Shown here: positions 31,780-64,000 of the stretch, one piece after another
Position numbering within the stretch: position 1 is the first letter of the stretch
Layout of the letters: the number at the start of each line of letters is the position of its first letter
DNA from: Alligator mississippiensis
Lineage: Eukaryota; Chordata; Crocodylia; Alligatoridae
Assembly (NCBI RefSeq): GCF_030867095.1
Contig: NC_081828.1
Location: 325,001 to 389,000 of the forward strand
Direction: 5' to 3'
Length of the DNA: 64,000 nucleotides
Notes under the pieces: generated by a model
Databases searched by the model: none
Told to the model about the DNA's origin: nothing
Seen by the model: only the letters and a program-made list of their open reading frames with translations
Translations under genes and position numbers: made by a program

Positions 31780-33015
31780 CTGGCAGTGCTCGGGGGAACA
31801 GGGACTCCCCCAATGCCTGCTGGTCCCCTCTGACTAGTTTGTAACAGGCCACTAGATCCCTGCTCAGCCTTCTCTTGTGGAGGCTGAACAGGTTCAGGTC
31901 CCGTCACCTCTCCTCGTAGGGCCTGTCCTGCTGCCCCCTGATCATACGGGTGGCCTCCTCTGGACCCGCTGCATGCTGTCCACATCCCTCCTGAAGTGCG
32001 GCGCCCAGACCTGGACGCAGTACTCAAAGTGCGGCCTGACCAGTGCCACATAGAGGGGGAGGATCACCTTCTTGGACCTGCTTGAGATGCATCTGTGGAT
32101 GCATGACAAGGTGTGGTTGGCCTTCCTGACCGTGTCCCTGCACTGCCGGCCCATGTTCATTTTGGCATCAGTAATGACTCCAAGATCCTTTTCTGCCTCT
32201 GCACTGACGAGAAGGGAGTTCCCAGCCTGTAGGTCTGCTGCTGGGTCTTCCTGCCCAAGTGCAACACCTTGCACTTGTCAGTGTTGAACCCATCCTGTTC
32301 TCATCTGCCCACCCCTGTAACCTGTCCCGGTCTGATTGCAGCCTATTCCTCCCTTCTAGTGTGCCCACATCCCCCCACATCTTAGTGTTGTCTGCAAATT
32401 TGAACAGGGTGTTTTTTACCCTCTTGTCCAAGTCACTGATGAAGATGTTGAACAGCGAGGGTCCGAGGACCGAGCCCTGGGGACCCCACTGCCCACATCC
32501 CTCCAGGTTGAAAATGACCCGTCCACCACCACTCTTGGGGTGCAGCCCTCCAGCCAGTTAGTGACCCATCTGACTGTGTAAGTGTCGACACCACAGTCCC
32601 CTAGTTTTTTTAATGAGAATGGGGTGAGAGACAGTGTCGAAGGCCTTCCTGAAGTCCAGAAAGACTACGTCCACTGCTACCCCTGCGTCTAAGGATGTTG
32701 TGACCTGGTCGTAGAAGGCCACTAGGTTGGTCTGACAGGACATGCCTCGAATGAACCCATGTTGGTCGCCCCTGAGCATAACCTCCCCTGCTGCCCCTCG
32801 TGGACATGCGCCAGGATAACTCTCTCAAAAAGCTTCCCCAGGACCGAGGTAAGACTAACTGGCCTATAGTTCCTTGGGTCCTCCTTCCTCCCTTTTTTGA
32901 AAATGGCAACCACACTGGCCCTTTTCCAGTCCTCCGGCACCTCGCCAGAGCACCACGAGTGCTTGTAAAGCGGTGCCAGGGGTCCCGCAATGACTTCTGC
33001 TAATTCCCTCAGCAC
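31780..33015 (-). mobile_element. CR1 LINE just upstream of C1orf210
   Basis: Minus-strand reading gives [59 protein letters not shown], the FADD-box region (FADNTKMW), [14 protein letters not shown] and VILPLYVALVRPHFEYC. Compared with the relative at 43530-45225 it lacks about 250 bases of 3' end and the 5' part. Its 3' edge is only about 50 bases from the C1orf210 start codon. Several frame breaks are present. Confidence 0.9.
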
Positions 33016-33029
33016 TTTGTTGGAGGGGA

Positions 33030-33965
33030 GGTGGAGGGGAGGAGGAGTTCAGGAGAGCTGACTGCACTTTAAGGGCTCAGGAGCAATCTATGCCAATGCA
33101 ACAGAAGAGTGGGAAGTGCTGCAGGAGACCAACCTGGCTACACAGCAATCTCTTCAATGAGCCAAAAATCAAAAAGGAATTCTACAAAAAAGTGGATGCT
33201 TGGTCATAGTACTCGGGAAGAGTATAAAAGTATCACATGGGCACACCAGGAAAAAATTGTGAAGCACCTACAGGAGAACCAGGTGATCAGTAGCAGCCAG
33301 CCTGGATTCACCAGGAGCAAGTCATGCCTGACCAACCTGCTTCCCAACAGCAATAAGGTGACAGGCTCTGTGGTTGGGGAAGGCAGGGGGAGAGCAGTGG
33401 ATGTCATAAGCATTGATTTTAGTAAGGCTTGTTGACACTCTCTCCCATGGCATTCTCACTGTAAGGAAATACAAACTAGATGGAAGTACTGTAACTGGTT
33501 GTATCATGGTACTCAAGGAATAGTCATTGATAGGTCCATGCCTAGTTGCAAAGAGGTATCAAGTGGGGTTTTCCAGGGATCTGTTTTGGGCTTGGGATCG
33601 TGCAACATCTTCATTAATGACTCGGATGATGGGATTGAGTGCACGCTTAGCAAATTTGTAATGACACCAGGCTGGGTGGAGTGTACTCCAGACACTGCGT
33701 AGCGCAGGACGAGCATCCAGAATGACCAGGATAGCCTGGTGAAATGGCATGCAATCAACCAGATGAGCTTCAACAGGAACGAGTGCTCAGTCCTACACTT
33801 GGGATGAAATAATCACATGCACAATACAGGCTGGGAATGACTGGCCAGGCTGTAGTGCTGTAGAGAAGGGCTTGGGGCTTCCAGTAGACCATAGCCTGAA
33901 TACAAGCCAACAGAGCGCTCTTGCTGGAAACCCCCCCCAGCAGTCTCCTGGGTTGTATTAACATC
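33030..33965 (+). repeat. Older LINE (CR1/L3-like) fragment
   Basis: Plus-strand pieces include KIVKHLQENQVISSSQPGFTRSKSCLTNL (33258-33343), VDVISIDFSKAC, SGVFQGSVLGLGSCNIFINDSDDGI (in part) and SFNRNECSVLHLG-like text at 33768-33800. The order is that of LINE ORF2, but the subfamily is not that of the young CR1 copies and breaks are numerous. Confidence 0.75.
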
Positions 33966-33999
33966 AACCAGAGTGCATCGACAGGAGTCTCACTTGCAA

Positions 34000-36900
34000 A
34001 TCAAGGGCAGTGATTCTTCTGCTCTGTTCGGCACTGGTGCAGGTCCTGTGCCAGCTGAGCGCTCTGTTCCCATCTCCCTCCCGCCCTGGGCTTGTTGCAG
34101 AGCGGCTGGTGCACACGTGATGCTTGTTGCTGAGTCAGAGGCCATGGGAGCCGTTGGGCCGGATGGGAAGGCTCTGGGGAGGGCCCCTCCCAGGGCACGG
34201 TGCAGGCAAGGTGGGGTCAGCCTGGCCTGTGTCCCGCTGGGGCGGTGTCTACACTTGCCAGGTGGGGCCTGCTGGCCCACACTCCTCTCTCTCTTCTTGG
34301 GAGCACCAGCCGGGGTTGTGATACTGATGCTGGTATAGCTGGGTGACTCCTGGCTGCCAGCGCTTGGGCTGCCGTGGCTGGCACAAGCCTCTCCTCTGGC
34401 CTCCTGCCCCCAGGCTCCAGAACATCTTCCAGCAGCTGAGCCAGAGCAAAAGTGCCAGGGTCCCTGTAGGAACCCCAGAGGCAAATCCAGCCCCCTGCAG
34501 CCCGGTAGCCCTCCTGGCCTGGGTACGTGTGACTGTGCCTGGGGCTTGGGGGCCCCTCCCCTGCCTGCTGTCCCGCTCTAGTCTCCCCTGACCCCCTTGC
34601 TGTGGGTCGTTGGTGCTGTTATTAGTGGGATCTGTTACAGCAGTGCCCTACAAGCCCTGCTTGGAGCTGGCTGCGGTCACCATTCTGCACACAGTGCTTT
34701 GGACCAGGCCTTGGGGTTTTTGCACCCTCCCCCTGCACAGGTACATGCCCCCTACCCACCTGGCTGCCAACGTGGCAGGGGTGTCCTACTGCCAGGGCCC
34801 AGGTGCAGAGGAGGCCGCAGACCCACAGGATCCAGACACCTGCCATGGGGCTCCGTGAAGCTGCACAACAGAGAGGTGGGTTGGCGCAGAGGGAGGTGCA
34901 GAGCCTGCCGGCACTGCCTGGCTAGGAGGCGGGTGTGATGCAGGAGGGGTCGGCACCCATGGTAACGAACAGCAGCAAGGATGCAGTGGCAGTGCAGGGG
35001 GTGGGGGTTGAGGCAAGGAGCAGCTCAAGAGAAGCAGTGGGGCCTGATCTGCACCTGGGACTGAGCCCAAGGGTGCCATGCCCTCCAGTTCCAACTTGGG
35101 GTGACCTTGCCCAGGTGCACACCCCTCTACCCTGTCTCCATGTCCACACGGGGGGGACGAGCACACGCAGGGCTCCCAGGCCTCGGGGAGGGTGGCACTC
35201 TGGGCAGTGCGCCACAACCATAAGTGCAGGGGAAAGGATCAGGAATGGATGGCAGAGAGCAGGGCATAGCAGGGGGGGTCTGTCAGCACTGGCTTTATGA
35301 AAGTGCTGGGGAAGGAGGGGGTGGAGCAAGGTTGAGGGGGTCTGTCAGTGCCAACCATCCCCAAACCCGGGGGACATGCTCCCTTCATGCTCTGGAGAGA
35401 GTGCTCTGCAGTGCCTGGGCTTGCCCCCACCTGCGCCAGGCCCCTCTCTCCCCACCTCGTGCTGGGGCTGACACTGGCTGCAGCATCCAGGCGCAGGTGC
35501 GGTCAGGGCCTCCAAAGACGCCGAGTGCACAAGCGGCAGGGTCGTGCCAGCTGGCGCGCTGCCAGTGAGCCAGGCTACGGCTCTCTTCCTGCAAAGGCCT
35601 CAGCTGCCAGCACAGCAGGGACCAGCGCTCCGGCCGTGGGGCAGGGCAGTTCTGCAGGCCTTGTCCTCCTGCTTATGGGGGATCCCGGGAGAACGCGGCA
35701 GTGTAAGCCTGGGTCTCAGGCGATACTGGAGCCCGGACACCTGGCAGGACTGAGGGACGTGCGTAGAGTGACGGGGTACCCTGTGTCGGAGGTGCTGTGG
35801 GCCGTGCTCAGCTCCCAGGTGGGAGGGCAGCCAGGCTCCCTGCATGGGCTCCCACCGCGCCAGCCTGGTCCTGCTATGCAGGGCCCAGTGCCAGAGCTGC
35901 TGGATGCTGCCTGTCAGCCCAGCTCGTTCCTCCGGTTTGCACAGGCTGGGGTGGGGTGCAACCAGCTGTCCGGCATCGGCCTGGTGCCCAGGTCACTCTC
36001 ACACCCTGTCCCAGCCCTGCCCCTCCTCCGAAGAGGCCATTAGGGCAGAACACCGAGAGGAGAGGAGAGGAGCTTCCCAGCCCTGCTGCCTCCCGCCGCC
36101 CTCCTCTGCCTCCCCCTCGCAGGGTTACCTGCCGCAGCGCCTGGCACCTGCTCCCTCTGGCTCCGGCCTGCCTCTGCCTGGGGCGGAAGGTGGAGTCCCA
36201 GGAAGTCGAGAGCGGGAAAGAGAGGTGAAAGGTGAAGGAGCTGGTTACAGATTAACCTGCTTGTGCCTCCCTGGGCTCCTTGGCCCTGTACTCTGGGCAT
36301 GAGCACAGGCTAGGCGGGTCTGGTGGGCTCCATGGGAGAGCAGCCAGCCCGGCTCTTGACTGGTCCCCAGGGAGCCTGAGATGGTGGGCTGGTGTCCCGA
36401 AAGGCAGTTCTGGCAGCTGTGCCAGGTCACAGCCGTGCAGGGGGAGTATGTGCGTGGATGTGGCTGTCGTGCCAGTGTGCCACGCATGTACCCGGGGTGT
36501 GCGGTTCTGGCCCTGTGTGCTGTGCTGTGCTGTGGCCATACGGCTGCTGCACGGCTGCTGTCTGGACAACGTGCAGCTGGAGGGAGCAGGGCCATGAGCA
36601 TGTGGGGCAGGGAGGGCGCGATTTGCTGCTGCAGTAGCGTCTCGAGGAGAGTGCCACGTGCAGCTGCGCGGGTCCATCAGGATCAGGCGAGCGCTGGCCA
36701 GCGTGCCCCAGGACGCACGGTGGCAGTGGGTCTCAGCTTCCATGCGCTCAGGCTGGTGGCAGCGGGCACATGTCCCTGGGGGCTCAGGCCCACTGCCGCC
36801 TGGCCTGGGCCCATGGCGGGAGAGCTAGGGTAGATCAGCCCTTGTGGGAGCTGCAGTAGCAGCAGGGCCAGGCCCCCCACCTCTGTGCCACTGTCCCACG

Positions 36901-37890
36901 ACTCCAGGCCCAGTCTGGTCACGGATCCCAGCTGGACCGAGTGCCTGGTTTGCTAGAAGCATTACTTGTTTCTTGTCTTCCATTTGGGATTGGTCTGGTT
37001 CTGCCTCTGTTCCCAGGGCCCGGGGGTCCTGCCCTGCTGCTGGCCAGTAGCATTGATGCTCGTTGGCTTCATGCCAGAGGCTGCCCTTTGGCTTTGCCCA
37101 GGGGCTGCGCACCTCTGCCCCGGCCCCCGGGACCCAGAAGCAGCAGAGGTCTGTCAGACCTGGGAGGCTTAGGTCAGAAAACACTGGGTCTGTGGGACCG
37201 GTCTGTGGCCACAGCTGGGGTCTGCCTGGGCGGCTGAGCTCCGCGGGGGCCCTGGGCCAGGGAAGCGGGCAGGGACGTAGCCCATGGGTGCGTCAGACTT
37301 GGTTAGGTCTCAGGGGTAGGAGGCTCCTCCAGCCGTCTGGCAGGAAGCGAGAGGCAGTCCTGAACAATAGGGCAGTTTCCTCCCCCCCACCCCCCCAGTG
37401 CTGGCTCTCCACGGCAGGATGGCCTCAGCCTTCACAGACCCTAGAAACGCCCAGGCCGAGGCCCAGGCGCCTGCCCTGCCATGGCCCCAGCCCGGTACAG
37501 GTGTGTGATGGAGCAGCTGGGGGGAGCCAGGGGACAGTGCTGACCCCAAGCCGTGCCCCCCCCCACCCCAGAGTGCAGGGAGGGAGGCCCAGAGTCCCCC
37601 TCCCCTGATGAGGCGGCAGAGCAAGGGAAGTGTCTGCCAGGGCGCTTGTACACATTATCGGGTTTTTCTAGCTAAAGATATTCTCTGGGTTTATTTCACT
37701 CTCGTAACGTATCACAACGATTGACATTACTACTTTGCATGTAACGCATTTAATGCTCATAATTAGTGTACAAGCACCCCCAGTGACTTTGGCTCCTGCG
37801 GTTTCCAGCCATGGCTGCAGCGATGGGCCCTGCTTCTTCTTGTGCGTGTGGCACCCTGCCTCCCCATGCCCTGCTCCGCCGGAGGAAGCC
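34000..37890. other. Intergenic between C1orf210 and TIE1, no gene seen
   Basis: No exon with paired splice sites and family similarity was found on either strand. Overlapping frames on both strands reflect high GC. Known human synteny has no gene between C1orf210 and TIE1. Regulatory elements of either neighbour are possible but not identifiable from one sequence. Confidence 0.45.
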
Positions 37891-37899
37891 TGTCTGAGC

Positions 37900-38390
37900 A
37901 CCCAGCCTGCCGCTCACCTGCACCCACCACTGCCCTATATGCATGTGCTGCTGCTAATCACCTGCACTTGCCACTGCCCTACATGCATGTGCCACCACTA
38001 CTCGCCTGTGCCCATCACTGCCGTACACACGTGTGCCACTGTGTCTGCCACTGCCCTACACACATGTGCTGCCACCACTCACCCGTGTCCGCCACTGCCC
38101 TACACACATGCCACCTCCACCACTGCCCTATGTGCGTGTGCCACCACCACTCACCTGTGCCTGCCACTGCCCAACATGCGAGTGGTGCCCATACCCACTA
38201 CTGCCCTACACTCGTGTGCTTCCTGCCACTGCCCTACATGTGTCCTGCCGCCACTAGCTTGCACCCGCCACTGCTCTACACATGTGTGCTGCTGCTGTTC
38301 GCCTGGGCTCACCACTGCCCTATATGCATGTGCTGCCACCCCCATCGCCCTCATCACCTTCTCACTGCTGTGCTGCCCCCCACCACCCCC
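37900..38390. repeat. Degenerate minisatellite (about 40-60-bp units)
   Basis: The phrase ccactgccctacatgcatgtg and variants (cctatatgcatgtgctgc, cctacacacatgtgctgcc) recur about ten times, each linked by (ca)cctgtgcccgc(c). Units vary in length. The plus strand stays open as a cysteine/histidine-rich frame that reflects the repeat and is not a gene. Confidence 0.85.
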
Positions 38391-38399
38391 GCTCGCCCC

Positions 38400-39590
38400 G
38401 CAAATCAAGCTGGGCCCTGGGAGAAAGAGGTCAAGGATCTACCAGGCAGAGACCCCATGCTGCTCCCAGGTCACTCTCCCCTCCCTGCAGTCAGTCCCTG
38501 AGTCTTTAGCAGGGCACAGGGGGCTCTTTGGCCTGTACCCCTGTAGACGGGGCCAGAGCCAAGCGCTTCAGGGGTGCCAAGGGCAGTGGACTCTGTCTGC
38601 TCGAGCGGCTGCACGGTTAAAGGGACTGAGCAGCCAGGAACATCCAGGCGAATCTTTGGCTGCAGCCTCCCCTTGGCTGCTGCCCCTCTCATCCCATCCC
38701 TGCTCTTCTGGCTTGTGATATTCAGGGGAGTGCTGCATTCTTTGCCCATGCACCTGTCCCAATGGCATCGGAGTCAGGGTCACTGCTATGATAGAGAGGG
38801 CTTGAGTGCATGCAGCGTTGGCCAGGGGCAAGGCTCCCACCTGCACAACAAGGAGCGGGCAACGGTGCAGCAGAGGTCGGGTCTGTTCTAGTCACTCCGT
38901 GCTCAGCAGGGCCCCGCACCTCCCCGGAGTGCGACGCAAATAGCTGGAAACAATGAATAGATTTCCTGTTCCTGTCCATGTTTTCTTTAGATTTCCAGCT
39001 GGATACGGCCCGGGTCCAGGACACCAACTACTGCTCATTAAAGTCTTTGTCCCCAGGCAGTGCGAGGTTTTCCTTGGAACAAGGGCTGAAACAGCACATG
39101 CTGGGTTAGGCCAAGCTCACAGCGCTTTCTCTGGAGCTGGGCTTGCCCTGTGTGCAGTGCCCTTCCTGCAGTCACTGCCATGTCTGAGCCCGCCATGCCA
39201 TGGGCAGCATCCAGCGTGCACAGAGGGGCTGGGTTTGCACTCCTGGCTGTGCGCTGCGGCCCCTCTGGTTTGTGTGTGTCCCAGGGTTTGGGGTCCAGTG
39301 CTGTGCAATGCAGGCTGGGTGCAGTGCAGGGAGGGGCAGGTGCAGTGGCCCTGCACCTTGCCAGCTCAGTGGTTTGCCCTGCATTTGGGGAGGCCCTTCC
39401 TGTGCCTGAAGGACAGGCAGGGGACAGGCTGGAAGTGGGTCAAGGAGACCTGGGAGCTCTGTTGCTTTAAACTTCCTCCCCAGCTTGTTTACCAGACAAG
39501 CACTTCTATTGTTCTCTCCTCCACACCCCCTACCCAGGCAGCCCCAGCGCTGGAGCTGGAGCTGGAGGAAGTGCTGGGCCTCTGCTGTGC
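38400..39590. other. Intergenic, no gene seen
   Basis: Nothing recognised on either strand. An attaaag at about 39034 stands alone. Confidence 0.4.
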
Positions 39591-39596
39591 AGGGGT

Positions 39597-39769
39597 TCAT
39601 AGATTCATAGATTCATAGATGTTAGGGTCAGAAGGGACCTCAATAGATCATCGAGTCCGACTCCCTGCATAAGCAGGAAAGAGTGCTGGGTCTAGATGAC
39701 CCCAGCTAGATACTCATCTAACCTCCTCTTGAAGACCCCCAGGGTAGGGGAGAGCACCACCTCCCTTGG
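39597..39769 (-). repeat. CR1 3'-end fragment
   Basis: It begins on the plus strand with three copies of an attcatag-type tail unit (39597-39622), then has the CR1 3' UTR text shared with 25455, 26943 and 41813. The remaining upstream element is missing. Confidence 0.88.
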
Positions 39770-39779
39770 GTGAAAGTGG

Positions 39780-41409
39780 CCCCAGCCTCTGGGGCAGAGG
39801 GCAGGGCCAAGCAGGGCCAGGTAGGGTTGCACCTTCAGGTGCCACGAATGGACTTGTGCGGGGGTCACTAAATAGAAGGGAACTTAAATACAAGGGGCAG
39901 GGGGTGCACTGCTGAGAGCAGTGAAGGAGGATTGAACAGGCCCCCAGGGACAAGCAGCTTTTAGCCTGTGGAGATCTGGGGCTATAGCAGCCAGGGCAGG
40001 GATTGGGATGAGCACAGGGAGTCTCTAGTCTGTGGGTGATTCCACTCGCTGCTTCTGCAATTTCACGTTCAAGTTCATTGGTAAAGGTCCATTGTCTAAG
40101 GTCAGCGATGGGCGTGTGGGGGTCAGGTGTCTGCCTCGGGCTTGTCCCTTTCTGCACCGGACACAGTGAGCTCAGTGCCCGTTCAGCCCTTCACGTAGGG
40201 ATTGCCCTGTCCAGCCACGCAGACAGCAGAGGGGCACTGTGAGCTGGCAAGGGCTGCAGCCTCTCTGGATGAGTCTGTCTCCAGGGTGCCGCCTGCCCTG
40301 CTTTCAGTCTGCTGCAGACTTGCCCAGCAATGCCTCCCTTGCCCCTTCCCCACCCCCCAGTGCCAGCGTCCACCAGGACAGGGTGGCGCAAGGGGCTGCA
40401 CATCAGGTTTGCAGTGGGGTGGTGGACCTCTGGCTGTGGGTGTCTTTTTCTGCCCTGCAGGAGCTGGGCGCCTCCAGGCTTCCCCCAACACCCACCCTTT
40501 TCCAGGTTCCTGGTGGGCTGTGTTGGGGGTGCTGGCAGCAGCCCCTCAAGCTCTGGTTCCCTGCCACCCCCCAACTCCAGCGAGCAAATGAGCAAGGCTC
40601 CCAGGTGCCCGACTCACGGGACCCTGCCACCTATGGCTGGGGCGTGGGAGCCCCTTCGTGCAGAAGCTGCGTTGGTCGGCGTGTGCCATCCATGGGCTCC
40701 TTGGGACAGACTGCACGGCTCCCCCCTCCCTGCCCTGCTGCGGCTCGCTCCCTGCTCCTGGAGTCAGGGACGGATCAGAACAATGGGTGGAGAGCAGGAA
40801 ACACTGCATGGGAAACAGGATTTTGCCTTGCTGCGGCCCCCTGCCCCCCCTCCCCAGTCCATCCCACAGTCACCGTGCAGGCACGGCTTCTCCAGCTCCA
40901 GCTGCCTCCTGGCCCGATGGGCTCATAGGAGGCGGCAGCACCCCCATGCCGCAGCAGGCTGCCAGCTCCCCGCGTGAGGAGAGATGGCCATGGGTGCAGC
41001 AGGGCTGGGGCGGCCCTGAGACATAGGGGATCCCGGACGGGCTGTGCCAGCCCTCACGGGCCAGGGACAGGACCCAGCTCCTTGAGCAGTGCCACAGCTG
41101 AGACCAGGCCAGCTCGCTTCCTTCCAAGGGCCTCCCGCTCGTCCAGCTTCCACTGCAGCAGAGCCGTGGCGCCTGGGGAATCCACGGAGCAGGGACGGGA
41201 AACCTCGCCCCATTTCCTTTCTACTCACCCACCCTGACCACAGAGAGGAGGAGAGATGAGCATGCCTGGAAAAGAGCGGGCGAGGAGGGCCTGGCACTAA
41301 AGGAGCCAAGCAGGCAGGGGCCTCCCCCCAGCCAGCCAGTGCCACCCCCGAGACTGGGCATGCCTGGACCTCTCTGACACCGGACAGGGCCAGGCTGTGC
41401 TGCGTGGCC
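39780..41409. promoter_or_regulatory. TIE1: TIE1 upstream region (promoter and 5' UTR expected here)
   Basis: The 1.6 kb before the TIE1 start holds no gene and no clear repeat. The last 200 bases include gagaggaggagagatgag (41242-41259), a purine-rich stretch with ETS-like GGAA/TTCC cores (for example ttcctttct near 41214). There is no clear TATA box, as is known for mammalian TIE1. Transcript start was not placed. Confidence 0.4.
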
Positions 41410-63950
<22,541 letters not shown>

Positions 63951-64000
63951 TAAGTGCCGCGGCCTGGGTGGGGGCAGGCGCGAGCTGCCCCATCCTCCGG

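Noticed and set aside
37735-38718. 327-codon frame rich in Cys, His and Pro
   Set aside because: The regular pattern is the translation of the minisatellite at 37900-38390; no start context, splice sites or homologue.

Overview
This window is vertebrate nuclear DNA, most likely from a crocodilian, with a turtle or other archosauromorph as the alternative. The reasons are widely spaced split genes with GT-AG introns, GC-rich isochore-like sequence, many CR1-type LINE copies in several age classes with CR1-style 3' tails (short repeats of the type ttcatagat), Penelope-like and hAT-type remnants, and no Alu, L1 or LTR elements. Species is inferred from repeat style and protein similarity read by eye; no search was run.

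The genes lie in an order that matches human 1p34 as I recall it (CFAP57, TMEM125, C1orf210, TIE1). From left to right: (i) about 1-3730, the last two coding exons and poly(A) signal of CFAP57 (+), preceded by an intron full of old repeats; (ii) 3.7-10.6 kb, gene-poor DNA with a foldback repeat; (iii) TMEM125 (+), one coding exon at 10901-11563 with a probable 2.1-kb 3' UTR holding long G runs; (iv) 14.3-17.0 kb, a block of LINE copies; (v) a TRIM56-like RING/B-box gene (-), one coding exon at 19633-21681, starting beside a GC minisatellite and CpG island at 21.8-23.0 kb; (vi) 24.1-27.9 kb, a repeat cluster with one CR1 nested inside another; (vii) a C1orf210 (TEMP) orthologue (-), four coding exons at 29448-31728, which here carries a signal peptide and a complete leucine-rich-repeat ectodomain ahead of the transmembrane tail that is essentially all of the short human protein; (viii) 31.8-41.4 kb, two LINE copies, a 55-bp-class minisatellite and otherwise unannotated DNA; (ix) TIE1 (+), 21 coding exons from 41410 to 63949, running off the right edge before the last kinase exons.

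TIE1 is an endothelial receptor tyrosine kinase. Every exon joins in phase and the catalytic motifs present are intact, so the gene looks functional. Intron 3 appears to use a GC donor. TIE1 introns hold CR1 copies, a Penelope-like endonuclease remnant and a minisatellite. The genes are not an operon and share no obvious pathway; the link between them is ancient synteny.

The points most worth following up are the LRR-bearing form of C1orf210, the extra TRIM56-like gene inside an otherwise conserved gene order, the CR1 copy that ends about 50 bases from the TEMP start codon, the GC-AG intron of TIE1, and an unclassified repeat family with about five copies in the window.
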